From: Polynucleobacter sp. 78F-HAINBA
GTDB taxonomy: Bacteria > Pseudomonadota > Gammaproteobacteria > Burkholderiales > Burkholderiaceae
Assembly (NCBI RefSeq): GCF_018882325.1
Contig: NZ_JACVOQ010000005.1
Location: 124,001 to 188,000 of the forward strand
Reading direction: 5' to 3'
DNA: 64,000 nucleotides
Below are positions 9,137 to 18,357 of this stretch, in pieces. The translations under genes were made by a program, and so were the position numbers. A model generated the notes under the pieces. That model searched no databases. It was not told where the DNA came from and saw only the letters and a program-made list of their open reading frames with translations. How positions within the stretch are numbered: position 1 is the stretch's first letter; each line of letters opens with the position of its first letter.

Positions 9137-10044
9137 TAGCTTTTTGGTTTATTAGAAACGCCAGATACAACGTGACCAGTAGGTGCTACTGATGCAGCGG
9201 ATTGGCAGTGACCTGTTTGGTCATCAAAGAAAAAGTCTGGTTCAAACTCGCGGAGGAATTCGCTTTTGGAAAGTCCGCCGAGGAACATGGCTTCATCAAC
9301 ATCGATACCCCAAGCCATCAACGTGCGAATAGCGCGCTCATGTGCAGGCGCAGAGCGAGCGGTAACTAAGGCAGTGCGAATACGCATACCTTTTTCACTG
9401 GTGCTACGTTGCAAGCGATGTAGCGCTTCTAGCAATGGCTTGAATGGACCTGGCGGTAAAGGGATCGCAGCTTTCTTGCTTTCATGATCCACAAAGGCTA
9501 CCAAGCCTTCACTCTGAAATACTTGCTCCGCTTCATCGGAAAAAAGAACGGCATCTCCGTCAAATGCGATGCGGATTTCATTTGGATGAGACTCTGCAGT
9601 TTTGCTAGATTCTGGATAAACGCGCGCCGCAGGAAAGCCTGCATCAATCGTAGCGCGCACATCATCTTCATTGGCCGAGAGGAATAAGTTGGCATGTAGC
9701 GAGCGCAGGTAGTGATAGGGTGGACGCCCTCTAGTAAATACGCCACGCTCTAAATGCAGGCCATGGTGCTCGGCTGAGCGGAATACGCGTAAGCCGCTAA
9801 CTGGGTCATTGCGAGAGAGAATCACCACTTCAACACGCTGCTCACCTTCCTCATTAAAAGCAAGTAACTTCTTTACCAAAGGAAAAGCAACGCCTGTTTG
9901 CGCAGCCTTAGACAGGCGCTCTAATTGCAGTTTCATGTAAGCGCTGTCATCAGTGGATTCAAAGATGCGATTCTCTTCTTCGAAATCAAACAAAGCGCGC
10001 GATGAAATCGCAACGACGAGTTTCCCGGTGAGTGTGTATGACAT
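9136..10044 (-). CDS. 5'-nucleotidase, cN-I type
   Basis: A 302-residue protein resembling the cytosolic 5'-nucleotidase I family, which dephosphorylates nucleoside monophosphates. Visible motifs are the HAD-like IAFDGDAVLFSDE near residue 158 and the acidic FEPDFFFDDQTGHC near 270. The N-terminal LVVAISSRALFDFEEEN also fits. It is 14 bp downstream of ilvA and overlaps queF by one base, forming a probable ilvA-nucleotidase-queF unit. The physiological substrate is not shown by sequence. Confidence 0.82.
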   Translation of the reverse strand: MSYTLTGKLVVAISSRALFDFEEENRIFESTDDSAYMKLQLERLSKAAQTGVAFPLVKKLLAFNEEGEQRVEVVILSRNDPVSGLRVFRSAEHHGLHLERGVFTRGRPPYHYLRSLHANLFLSANEDDVRATIDAGFPAARVYPESSKTAESHPNEIRIAFDGDAVLFSDEAEQVFQSEGLVAFVDHESKKAAIPLPPGPFKPLLEALHRLQRSTSEKGMRIRTALVTARSAPAHERAIRTLMAWGIDVDEAMFLGGLSKSEFLREFEPDFFFDDQTGHCQSAASVAPTGHVVSGVSNKPKS

Positions 10045-10057
10045 TACGAGTTACATC

Positions 10058-11578
10058 TCATTTGAGGAACAAACGATAAGCTGGGTTATCAGTTTCATTC
10101 CAGTGAGGATATCCAAGTGAGGCCAAGAAAGTTTGGAATTTCTTCTGCTCATTCTTGGGAACCTGAAGGCCTACCAAGATACGACCGTAGTCTGCACCGT
10201 GATTGCGGTAATGGAAAAGACTGATATTCCAATTGGGCGCCATGCTGGTGAGGAACTTCATCAGTGCGCCTGGGCGCTCTGGAAATTCAAAGCGGTATAG
10301 GAGTTCATCCTTTGCAAGAGTAGAGCGGCCGCCCACCATGTGGCGCAGGTGTGACTTCGCTAGTTCATCATGCGTTAGATCAATCGTTGCAAATTTTGCT
10401 TTACGAAAATGCTTAGCAATGGTGGTGCTATCGGTCGCCTTCTGTGTGCCGATACCCACAAAAATATGTGCTTCACTTTGATCGGCGATGCGATAGTTAA
10501 ATTCAGTAACATTGCGATTGCCAAGCAATTCACAGAAGCGCTTGAAGGAGCCGCGCTCCTCTGGGATAGTCACGGCAAAAACAGCTTCACGAAATTCACC
10601 AACGTCAGCGCGCTCAGCCACAAAGCGCAAGCGACTGAAGTTCATGTTGGCACCGCAAGCAATCGCCACCAATGTTTTCTTTTTCAGGCGGTGCTTCTCT
10701 ACATACTTCTTCATGCCGGCAATGGCTAAAGCACCAGCGGGCTCCAGAATGCTGCGGGTATCTGTGAAGACATCGTTGATGGCAGCGCAGATCTCATCGG
10801 TATCGACAGTGATGATGTCATCTACTACGCGTTTACAGATGCGGAAAGTTTCCTTGCCAACTAGCTTGACTGCAGTGCCATCCGAAAAAAGACCTACATC
10901 TTTCATCTCAATGCGCTTGTTGGCTTCGAGCGAACGTCTCATGGCATCTGAGTCTACTGACTGAACACCAATCACTTTGGTTTTTGGGCTGACAGCTTTG
11001 ACGTATTCGCCAATGCCGGCAATGAGGCCTCCACCACCGATAGCAACAAAAATGGCATCAATCGGCTCTTGATATTGCTGAAATATTTCTTGGGCAATCG
11101 TTCCCTGTCCAGCGATGACATCGGGGTCATCAAAAGGGTGAACAAAGGTCAAACCCCGTTTTTTCTCTAAAAGCTCAGAGTATTTAAAAGCATCGCTATA
11201 GGATTCGCCATGCAAAATTACCTCAACCCAAGACCCGCCTCGAGCCTTGACTGCGTCAATTTTGACGCTAGGAGTGGTGAGGGGCATCACGATGACTGCT
11301 TTGCACTTCATTTTTGCTGCCGCTAGGGCTACGCCCTGGGCGTGATTGCCTGCTGAGGCTGCAATTACCCCCCTTTTTAGGGCTTCTGGGGGTAGATGGG
11401 CCATTTTGTTATAGGCGCCACGCAATTTAAAGGAGAAAACCGGCTGGTTATCCTCTCTTTTCAGTAAAACTTGGTTACCTAAGCGCTTTGTGAGTTCGGG
11501 GGCTACTTGGAGCTCTGTTTCCCTGGCCACATCGTAGACTCGGGCCGATAAAATTTTCTTTAAATAGTTCGTTGCCAT
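10058..11578 (-). CDS. ilvA: Threonine ammonia-lyase, biosynthetic
   Basis: A 506-residue PLP enzyme converting threonine to 2-oxobutanoate, the first committed step to isoleucine. The PLP lysine is K51 in FSFKLRGAYNKM. The phosphate-binding glycine loop reads GGGGLIAG near residue 188. Two ACT-like regulatory repeats occupy about 330-506, as in the long, isoleucine-feedback-controlled form. It is divergent from the large oxidoreductase gene starting at 11714, leaving a shared regulatory region of about 135 bp. Confidence 0.97.
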   Translation of the reverse strand: MATNYLKKILSARVYDVARETELQVAPELTKRLGNQVLLKREDNQPVFSFKLRGAYNKMAHLPPEALKRGVIAASAGNHAQGVALAAAKMKCKAVIVMPLTTPSVKIDAVKARGGSWVEVILHGESYSDAFKYSELLEKKRGLTFVHPFDDPDVIAGQGTIAQEIFQQYQEPIDAIFVAIGGGGLIAGIGEYVKAVSPKTKVIGVQSVDSDAMRRSLEANKRIEMKDVGLFSDGTAVKLVGKETFRICKRVVDDIITVDTDEICAAINDVFTDTRSILEPAGALAIAGMKKYVEKHRLKKKTLVAIACGANMNFSRLRFVAERADVGEFREAVFAVTIPEERGSFKRFCELLGNRNVTEFNYRIADQSEAHIFVGIGTQKATDSTTIAKHFRKAKFATIDLTHDELAKSHLRHMVGGRSTLAKDELLYRFEFPERPGALMKFLTSMAPNWNISLFHYRNHGADYGRILVGLQVPKNEQKKFQTFLASLGYPHWNETDNPAYRLFLK

Positions 11579-11684
11579 GCGATGAGCGTACCATGAATGG
11601 GCTCTAAGCCCTTAGATTTGCAAGGGTTTATCGCCTTAGGCCAACATCTTTCTTGGTTTCCTGCCAATATCAAGATCCCTCAAT

Positions 11685-11690
11685 TAAAAT
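11685..11690 (+). promoter_or_regulatory. Candidate -10 element for the DUF3683 gene
   Basis: TAAAAT lies 23 bases before the ATG at 11714. Transcription from it would start near 11697, downstream of an earlier in-frame ATG at 11597, which favours 11714 as the true start. No clear -35 is visible. Confidence 0.45.
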
Positions 11691-11713
11691 GCAAATTTAT
11701 CAAATATGACGCT

Positions 11714-14700
11714 ATGAACGCTCCATTAGCTTTGAACCAGTTGCTGGATGCCGAAGCGGGCTCACCCCGCCTCCGCGAAATCCCCTACAACTACACCTCC
11801 TTTTCTGATCGTGAAATCGTTATCCGCTTATTGGGCGAGGAGTCTTGGCGCGTTCTGAATGATTTGCGTGGGGTTCGCCGCACCGGCCGCTCAGCTCGCA
11901 TGTTGTTCGAAGTCTTGGGTGATATTTGGGTGGTTCAACGTAACCCCTTCTTACAAGATGACTTATTGGATAACGCCAATCGCCGTCAATTATTGATTGA
12001 CGCTCTATGGCATCGCCTTGGCGAAGTAAAGAAAAGATCTAGCGGCGAATCCGCTGAGCAAGTTCAGATTTTGTTGAAAGCCGCACATCGCGCGGTTGAG
12101 AATTTTGAGCAGGGCTTTAAGGAAGTTACGGAGATTCGTAAACGCGCTCGCAAAGAGCTTGGCCGCATCACAGCTTCAGACAACATTTGTTTTGATGGTG
12201 TCTCACGTGCAGCACACGTAACCGATGCAACCGACTGGCGTGTTGAGTTTCCGCTGGTAGTTTTGAAGCCAGATTACGAATCTGAAATCCCCGGCTTAGT
12301 GAAAGCTTGTGTTGAATTGGGTTTAACAATTATTCCTCGTGGAGGTGGTACTGGTTATACCGGTGGCGCTATTCCTCTCTACGCTATGTCGGCAGTGATT
12401 AATACCGAGAAGCTTGAGCAAATCGATGCAGTCAAACTCAAGCGTTTGCCAGGTGTAGATCACGAAGTGTCTACGATCTTTACTGGTGCTGGCGTTGTAA
12501 CTCGCAGAGTCTCAGATGCTGCAGAGCGCTCTGGGCTTGTGTTTGCAGTCGATCCGACTTCAGCGGATGCGAGTTGTATTGGTGGCAATATTGCCATGAA
12601 TGCCGGCGGCAAGAAGGCAGTCTTGTGGGGCACCGCACTTGATAACTTAGCCAGCTGGCGCATGGTGGATCCAGAGGGTAATTGGCTTGATGTCGAGCGC
12701 CTTGAACACAATCTGGGAAAAATTCACGTTGCAGAAAAAGTACGCTTTCAGCTGACTTGGTCTGATGGCTTGAGTGAGCCAGGCGAACGCATTCTCAAAA
12801 CAGAAATTTTAGAAGTAGAAGGCAAGCGCTTCCGTAAAGAAGGTTTAGGTAAGGATGTGACTGATAAGTTTTTATCAGGCTTACCTGGCGTTCAAAAAGA
12901 AGGTTGCGACGGATTAATTACGAGCGCTACTTGGATTTTGCATCGCATGCCTAAATTCATGCGCACTGTTTGCTTGGAGTTTTTTGGTCAAGCGCAAGAA
13001 GCGATTCCGAGTATTGTAGAAATCAAAGCTTATCTTGATGGCTTGAGTAAGGATGGCGGACCAATCCTTGCTGGCCTAGAACATTTGGATGATCGCTACT
13101 TGAGAGCGGTGGGTTACTCGACTAAATCCAAGCGCAATGCTTTACCTAAGATGGTATTGATTGGTGATATTGCTGGTGATGATGAAGAGGCTGTAGCGGC
13201 AGCAACCAGTGAAGTCGTTCGCATGGCCAACAACCGGGTAGGCGAAGGCTTTGTGGCGGTTAGTGCTGAAGCACGTAAGAAGTTTTGGTTGGATCGCGCA
13301 CGTACTGCTGCGATTGCTCGTCACACCAATGCTTTTAAGATCAATGAAGATGTGGTCATTCCATTGCCACGTATGGGTGAGTACACCAATGGTATTGAGC
13401 GGATCAATATCGAGCTTTCCCTCAAAAATAAATTACAAGTTTTAGATGGTCTCGAAGCATTCCTGAAAAAGAGCGCCTTGCCGCTCGGCAAGAATGATGA
13501 AGATTATGAAATCCCTAGCGCTGAAATCTTGGGTGATCGTGTACAGCAAGCCCTTGAACTGATTGCTAGAGTGCGTGCAAATTGGTCTGTGTGGCTTAAG
13601 GAGATGGATACCTATTTCCCAGGCTTACAGAATTACAGCCTCCGCGCCTCCTGGAAGACGGAAGTTCGTGCTGAGCTCAGAATCATTTTTGGCGGCTTAG
13701 CATTTGAGCCTATCCTCAATGAACTAGAAGCTATCCATAAAAATATCTTGCGTAAGCGTGTGTTCGTAGCACTGCATATGCATGCTGGTGACGGTAATGT
13801 ACACACCAATATTCCAGTGAATTCGGATGACTATGAGATGTTGCAAGATGCACATCGCGCTGTCGATCGGATTATGAAATTGGCTCGCTCATTAGATGGC
13901 GTGATTTCTGGTGAGCATGGTATTGGTATTACAAAGCTCGAGTATTTGACTGAAGAAGAGCTTAAAGATTTCCGCGCTTACAAGAAGCGTGTAGATCCTG
14001 AAGGTCGCTTCAACAAAGGCAAGTTAATGCCGCATGCTGATCTCAGCATTGCATACACTCCGAGTTTTGGTTTGATGGGTCATGAGTCCATCATCATGCA
14101 GCAGAGTGATATTGGCGCAATTGCTGATAGTGTGAAAGATTGTTTACGTTGCGGTAAGTGCAAACCAGTCTGCTCTACACATGTACCACGTGCTAATTTG
14201 CTGTACAGCCCGCGCGACAAAATTTTGGCAACTTCTTTATTGATCGAAGCTTTCTTATATGAAGAGCAAACGCGTCGTGGTGTATCGATTCGTCATTGGG
14301 AAATGTTTGATGACGTTGCAGCACATTGCACCGTTTGCCATAAGTGTTTAACGCCATGCCCAGTCAAAATTGACTTTGGCGATGTAACCATGAATATGCG
14401 TAACTTGTTGCGCAAGATGGGTCAGCAGCGTTTTAATCCTGGAACAGCAGCATCCATGCTCTTCCTGAACGCTACCGATCCAGACACAATTAAGTTGGCT
14501 CGTAAGACCATGATTGGTTGGGGTTATAAGCTCCAGCGTTTGGGTAACGATGTTTTCCGTAAATTGGCGCGCAAGCAAACTGCGCATCCTCCAGCGACGG
14601 TCACAAAGCCCAATATAAAAGAGCAGGTCATTTTCTTTGTAAATAAGAAGATGCCAGGCAACTTGCCCAAGAAAACGGCTCGCGCACTCCTGGATATTGA

Positions 14701-15553
14701 AGATGCGAACTACGTTCCTATTATTCGTGATCCAAAAACAACTTCTGCAGATACAGAGGCCGTGTTTTATTTCCCGGGTTGTGGTTCTGAGCGTTTGTTC
14801 TCGCAAGTGGGTTTAGCTACACAGGCAATGTTGTGGAATGTCGGCGTGCAGACTGTTTTGCCTCCGGGTTACCTCTGTTGCGGTTACCCACAGCGCGGTA
14901 ATGGCGACTTTGATAAAGCAGAGAAGATGATTACGGACAATCGTGTTCTTTTCCATCGCGTAGCCAATACCTTAAATTACTTGGATATCAAGACCGTCGT
15001 AGTTTCATGTGGCACTTGTTATGACCAGTTGGCGGGTTATCAGTTTGAACAAATCTTCCCAGGTTGTCGCATTATTGATATCCATGAGTACTTGCTTGAA
15101 AAGGGCGTCAAACTTTCGAACGTGACTGGTGTGAAATATATGTATCACGATCCATGCCACTCGCCAATGAAATTACAAGATCCATTGAAGACGGTAAATG
15201 AGTTGATTCAGCAAGAAGACGGTAAAGCGATTCAGAAGAATGATCGTTGCTGTGGTGAGTCCGGAACTCTTGCTGTGACGCGCCCTGATATCTCAACTCA
15301 AGTGCGTTTCCGTAAGCAGATTGAAATGGAGAAGGGCGCTAATGAATTGCGCAAAGATGATTTCACTGGTGACGTCAAAGTACTCACCAGTTGCCCATCT
15401 TGCCTGCAAGGCCTCACTCGCTTTGATGCGGATAGTGATACGACAGCTGACTACATCGTCGTTGAAATGGCGCAAAAATTATTAGGCCCTGATTGGATGC
15501 AAGATTATGTTTCCAAGGCAAACCAAGGTGGTATCGAGAGGGTATTGGTTTAA
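11714..15553 (+). CDS. DUF3683-type FAD-linked oxidase fused to Fe-S and CCG domains
   Basis: A 1279-residue cytoplasmic oxidoreductase. Domains in order are an N-terminal DUF3683 region (about 1-150), an FAD-binding PCMH domain with [11 protein letters not shown] near 209, and an FAD-oxidase C-terminal domain with [10 protein letters not shown] near 690 and SGEHGIG near 735. Then come two 4Fe-4S motifs ([11 protein letters not shown] near 809, [11 protein letters not shown] near 871) and two CCG half-domains (CCGYPQRG near 1055, CCGESGTL near 1179). This combines in one chain what D-lactate or glycolate dehydrogenases carry on separate subunits. The substrate is probably a 2-hydroxyacid, by inference only. 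I chose 11714 rather than the in-frame ATG at 11597 because [11 protein letters not shown] gives a normal N-terminus and a -10 element lies between the two. Confidence 0.9.
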   Translation: MNAPLALNQLLDAEAGSPRLREIPYNYTSFSDREIVIRLLGEESWRVLNDLRGVRRTGRSARMLFEVLGDIWVVQRNPFLQDDLLDNANRRQLLIDALWHRLGEVKKRSSGESAEQVQILLKAAHRAVENFEQGFKEVTEIRKRARKELGRITASDNICFDGVSRAAHVTDATDWRVEFPLVVLKPDYESEIPGLVKACVELGLTIIPRGGGTGYTGGAIPLYAMSAVINTEKLEQIDAVKLKRLPGVDHEVSTIFTGAGVVTRRVSDAAERSGLVFAVDPTSADASCIGGNIAMNAGGKKAVLWGTALDNLASWRMVDPEGNWLDVERLEHNLGKIHVAEKVRFQLTWSDGLSEPGERILKTEILEVEGKRFRKEGLGKDVTDKFLSGLPGVQKEGCDGLITSATWILHRMPKFMRTVCLEFFGQAQEAIPSIVEIKAYLDGLSKDGGPILAGLEHLDDRYLRAVGYSTKSKRNALPKMVLIGDIAGDDEEAVAAATSEVVRMANNRVGEGFVAVSAEARKKFWLDRARTAAIARHTNAFKINEDVVIPLPRMGEYTNGIERINIELSLKNKLQVLDGLEAFLKKSALPLGKNDEDYEIPSAEILGDRVQQALELIARVRANWSVWLKEMDTYFPGLQNYSLRASWKTEVRAELRIIFGGLAFEPILNELEAIHKNILRKRVFVALHMHAGDGNVHTNIPVNSDDYEMLQDAHRAVDRIMKLARSLDGVISGEHGIGITKLEYLTEEELKDFRAYKKRVDPEGRFNKGKLMPHADLSIAYTPSFGLMGHESIIMQQSDIGAIADSVKDCLRCGKCKPVCSTHVPRANLLYSPRDKILATSLLIEAFLYEEQTRRGVSIRHWEMFDDVAAHCTVCHKCLTPCPVKIDFGDVTMNMRNLLRKMGQQRFNPGTAASMLFLNATDPDTIKLARKTMIGWGYKLQRLGNDVFRKLARKQTAHPPATVTKPNIKEQVIFFVNKKMPGNLPKKTARALLDIEDANYVPIIRDPKTTSADTEAVFYFPGCGSERLFSQVGLATQAMLWNVGVQTVLPPGYLCCGYPQRGNGDFDKAEKMITDNRVLFHRVANTLNYLDIKTVVVSCGTCYDQLAGYQFEQIFPGCRIIDIHEYLLEKGVKLSNVTGVKYMYHDPCHSPMKLQDPLKTVNELIQQEDGKAIQKNDRCCGESGTLAVTRPDISTQVRFRKQIEMEKGANELRKDDFTGDVKVLTSCPSCLQGLTRFDADSDTTADYIVVEMAQKLLGPDWMQDYVSKANQGGIERVLV

Positions 15554-15942
15554 TGATTCCAACTAATGTTGTGGTGCATCAGCAGTCAAAAGTACTAGAG
15601 CTCAGTTATGAGAATGGCAATACATATCGTCTTCCATTTGAGTTCTTAAGGGTGGTGTCTCCTTCAGCTGAGGTGCAAGGACATGGACCTGGGCAAGAGA
15701 CTTTGCAAACCGGTAAGCGTGAGGTACTCATCGCCAATATTGAGCCGGTAGGCCATTACGCGCTGAAGCCTTCATTTTCAGATGGGCATGATTCCGGTTT
15801 GTATTCTTGGGACTACTTGCAATTTTTATGCGAGAACCATGATGCCCTCTGGAAAGAGCACTTGGATAAATTAGCTGCTGCTGGTCTGGATCGCGATACT
15901 CCAATGAGTGTTGCTGGTGGCAAGTCTTGCGGTAGTCATTGA
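15553..15942 (+). CDS. DUF971 (GBBH-like N-terminal) domain protein
   Basis: A 129-residue protein of the DUF971 type, the small domain also found at the N-terminus of gamma-butyrobetaine hydroxylase. Visible features are LELSYENGNTYRLPFEFLRV at the start and GLYSWDYLQFLCENHDALW near 80-100. The family is often linked to Fe-S handling, which is inference here. The chosen start is the ATG at 15553, which overlaps the stop of the preceding oxidoreductase (TAATG) and so implies translational coupling. It lies directly upstream of ubiE, as seen in other Burkholderiales. Confidence 0.88.
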   Translation: MIPTNVVVHQQSKVLELSYENGNTYRLPFEFLRVVSPSAEVQGHGPGQETLQTGKREVLIANIEPVGHYALKPSFSDGHDSGLYSWDYLQFLCENHDALWKEHLDKLAAAGLDRDTPMSVAGGKSCGSH

Positions 15943-15968
15943 GCATTTAAATAAATAGAGCGAAGAAT

Positions 15969-16712
15969 ATGAGTAAGACTCACTTTGGATACCAAAGCGT
16001 TGATGAAGCTGAAAAAGCGGGCAAGGTCGCAGAGGTGTTTCATTCTGTAGCTAGCAAATACGATGTTATGAATGACTTGATGTCATTTGGCCTTCATCGC
16101 TTATGGAAGAAAGTCACGATTGCTCGTGCGCAAGTTCGTCCTGGGCAAAAGGTATTGGATATCGCTGGTGGTACCGGTGACCTAGCCGCCGCCTTTGCGC
16201 GTGCAGCAGCTTGGGGGCATAACCCGGAAGCTCAAGTATGGTTAAGCGACATTAACGCTTCTATGTTGGGTGTCGGTCGCGATCGTCTTTTAGATAAAGG
16301 TTTGGCTTTGCCTTGCGTTCAGTTTGACGCAGAGAAAATCCCTTTTCCAAATGCTCACTTTGATGTGGTGACGGTAGCCTTTGGTCTGCGCAATATGACT
16401 CATAAGGATGTAGCCTTGAAAGAGATGTTGCGCGTGATTAAGCCGGGTGGCCGAGTATTGGTGCTGGAGTTCTCCAAGCCAGATGCTTTTTTGCAGCCGG
16501 TTTATGACACTTATTCTTTCAAGGTATTGCCTTGGTTGGGTGAAAAAATTGCCCAGGATTCTGAGAGCTATCGTTATTTAGCTGAATCCATTCGTATGCA
16601 TCCTGACGCTGAAGCCCTTAAAGACATCATGCTAGGGGTCGGTTTTGATGAGGTTGATACCCATAGGATGACTGGGGGTATCGTTGCGCTGCATATTGGT
16701 ATTAAATACTAG
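15969..16712 (+). CDS. ubiE: Ubiquinone/menaquinone biosynthesis C-methyltransferase
   Basis: A 247-residue class I SAM methyltransferase that adds the C-methyl group of the ubiquinone ring. The SAM motif is [13 protein letters not shown] near residue 62. The family signatures [18 protein letters not shown] near 33 and [12 protein letters not shown] near 137 are intact. A Shine-Dalgarno-like gagcgaag precedes the ATG. It heads a group with ubiJ and ubiB, matching the E. coli ubiE-ubiJ-ubiB order, except that a Tim44-like gene is inserted. Confidence 0.97.
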   Translation: MSKTHFGYQSVDEAEKAGKVAEVFHSVASKYDVMNDLMSFGLHRLWKKVTIARAQVRPGQKVLDIAGGTGDLAAAFARAAAWGHNPEAQVWLSDINASMLGVGRDRLLDKGLALPCVQFDAEKIPFPNAHFDVVTVAFGLRNMTHKDVALKEMLRVIKPGGRVLVLEFSKPDAFLQPVYDTYSFKVLPWLGEKIAQDSESYRYLAESIRMHPDAEALKDIMLGVGFDEVDTHRMTGGIVALHIGIKY

Positions 16713-16769
16713 TGAATTTGTAGTTTTTAGCAGTCAAGAATTAAAGTAGTTTTATAGGGGATAAAAAAT

Positions 16770-17681
16770 ATGAACAAGCATTTTTTCAAGGCAGTTCTAT
16801 TAAGCATCAGCTTAATATTTGCTACCGTTGGTCATGCTGATGCTGCCCGCTTAGGTGGCGGAAGAAGTATTGGTAAGGCGCCAAGTGCACCAATGCAAAA
16901 GCAAGCCGCTCCTGTGCAAAAACCAGCTCAACAAGCTCAACCAGCGACACCGGCTGCAGCTCCTCAGGCCCCAGCACCAAGCCGCTTTGGCGGGATGGGT
17001 GGCATCTTAGGAGGTCTTGCTGCTGGACTTGGCATTGGATACCTTTTATCTCACTTTGGTTTGGGTGAGGCCGCATCTTCATTAATTACTGGATTGTTGA
17101 TTGCCGTTTTAGCAGGCTTTGTCATCATGTTCATAATGAGAAGATTGATGCCGGCTTTATCTGGTGCTAATAAGGGTCCTCAGGTCACATCGCAAGGAAT
17201 GCAGCGTGCCAATCTAGATCAAACACCTAGGCAGGAGCCTGCATTTACGCCAGCTGCAAATGCATTTGGTGGTGTTGCAGCTGAGCCTGCGCCATTCCAA
17301 TCCACTTTGCCGCCAGGATTTGATGAATACGCATTTTTAGATAATGCAAAGCAATATTTTTCAGGCCTGCAAAAGGCGTGGGATCAGGGTGACCTTGCTG
17401 CCTTGCGTGAGTACACCACTCCAGAGATGTTCGCCACAATTGAGCAGGATCTTGCGGGTCGTGCTGATAGCGCCAATCAAACCGATGTCGTTACGCTCAA
17501 TGCGCAACTCATCGGAATTGAGACAACCGACAGTACTTATTACTGTAGCGTGCAGTTCACGGGCATGATTCGTGAGCAAGTAGGTGCACAGGCGAATAAT
17601 TTTTCTGAAATTTGGAATTTAAGTAAGCCAGTAAACGGCCCTGGAGGCTGGGTACTAGCGGGTATTTCTCAGTTGGTTTAA
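16770..17681 (+). CDS. Tim44-like domain membrane protein
   Basis: A 303-residue envelope protein. A signal peptide or N-terminal anchor occupies residues 1-25 (cleavage possible after HADA). A proline/alanine/glutamine-rich linker follows (about 35-70), then a glycine-rich segment and hydrophobic helices at about 74-126 (IGYLLSHFGLGEAASSLITG and a following helix ending MRRLM). The C-terminal Tim44-like domain spans about 185-300 and contains AKQYFSGLQKAWDQGDLAALREY. Bacterial members often sit near ubi genes; the role is not settled. A strong Shine-Dalgarno (agggga) precedes the start, and a terminator follows the stop by about 25 bp. Confidence 0.85.
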   Translation: MNKHFFKAVLLSISLIFATVGHADAARLGGGRSIGKAPSAPMQKQAAPVQKPAQQAQPATPAAAPQAPAPSRFGGMGGILGGLAAGLGIGYLLSHFGLGEAASSLITGLLIAVLAGFVIMFIMRRLMPALSGANKGPQVTSQGMQRANLDQTPRQEPAFTPAANAFGGVAAEPAPFQSTLPPGFDEYAFLDNAKQYFSGLQKAWDQGDLAALREYTTPEMFATIEQDLAGRADSANQTDVVTLNAQLIGIETTDSTYYCSVQFTGMIREQVGAQANNFSEIWNLSKPVNGPGGWVLAGISQLV

Positions 17682-17705
17682 GCTTGAGGTACTTTCCATT
17701 GAAAG

Positions 17706-17727
17706 CCCGCACTTGTGCGGGTTTTTT
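17706..17727 (+). terminator. Rho-independent terminator between the Tim44-like gene and ubiJ
   Basis: Perfect 7-bp stem cccgcac/gtgcggg (17706-17712 with 17715-17721), a two-base loop and six T residues. It ends seven bases before the ubiJ ATG, so any ubiJ message from upstream must read through it. Confidence 0.85.
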
Positions 17728-17733
17728 ACACTT

Positions 17734-18351
17734 ATGACCACCGCATCTCCTGCTACCCACCATATCGCAGCTTCTGCCGCTTGCCGAGGGATCAATCATG
17801 TCCTGAAGGCTGAGCCATGGGCTATGGCAGAGTTAGCCCGTCATGCCGGCAAAGTGATTTTGCTGAGCCTGCCAATTGGCAAGCTCTGTTTTGAATTGAC
17901 ACCCGAGGGCTCATTAGCCTCTTTAACAAATATTGATAGCCCCTCTCTAGAATTAGAGGTTTCTCCCGAGGCGCTGAGTGCTTTGGCTAGTGGACCTGGT
18001 AATTTGCGAGAGCAGGCAATGAAGTCGGTCAAGATTACTGGTGACGCTGATTTAGCCCAACTCTTGGGTCGCTTAGCAGGTCAGATTCGGTGGGAGTATG
18101 AAGAGGATTTGGCGCGTTTCATCGGAGACGCTCCTGCTAACTTTGCTGTTCGTCAAGGTAAGAAATTTATTTCTGCTGGGAAGTCCGCTGCGACTGATCT
18201 ACTTGAAAACGTAGTGGAGTATGTGAGTGAAGAGAGAAAAGTACTTTTGAATAAACGAGATTTTATGATTCGCAAAAATGAGTTAAATGCATTGCGTGAT
18301 GCAGTTGATCGTATAGAAAAGCGCATCCAACTTTTAGAGCGAAAAGGTTAA
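17734..18351 (+). CDS. ubiJ: Ubiquinone biosynthesis accessory factor UbiJ (SCP2 domain)
   Basis: A 205-residue SCP2-like lipid-binding protein that assists the late steps of ubiquinone synthesis with UbiB and UbiK. The N-terminal helix INHVLKAEPWAMAELARHAGK and the SCP2 core match E. coli UbiJ in order. The C-terminus is a charged coiled coil (about 160-205, DAVDRIEKRIQLLERKG). The ATG at 17734 is chosen because the upstream in-frame TTG lies inside the terminator hairpin. No Shine-Dalgarno is present: the bases before the ATG are the terminator T-run. It is followed by ubiB after 6 bp. Confidence 0.9.
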   Translation: MTTASPATHHIAASAACRGINHVLKAEPWAMAELARHAGKVILLSLPIGKLCFELTPEGSLASLTNIDSPSLELEVSPEALSALASGPGNLREQAMKSVKITGDADLAQLLGRLAGQIRWEYEEDLARFIGDAPANFAVRQGKKFISAGKSAATDLLENVVEYVSEERKVLLNKRDFMIRKNELNALRDAVDRIEKRIQLLERKG

Positions 18352-18357
18352 TTCATT

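Noticed and set aside
11597-11713. Upstream in-frame ATG extending the DUF3683 protein by 39 residues
   Set aside because: The extension is unlike the family N-terminus, and a TAAAAT at 11685 would start transcription downstream of it.
14348-14806. A 152-codon antisense frame inside the DUF3683 gene
   Set aside because: It is opposite a conserved Fe-S/CCG coding region and has no domain motif or upstream Shine-Dalgarno; it is most likely a codon-bias shadow.
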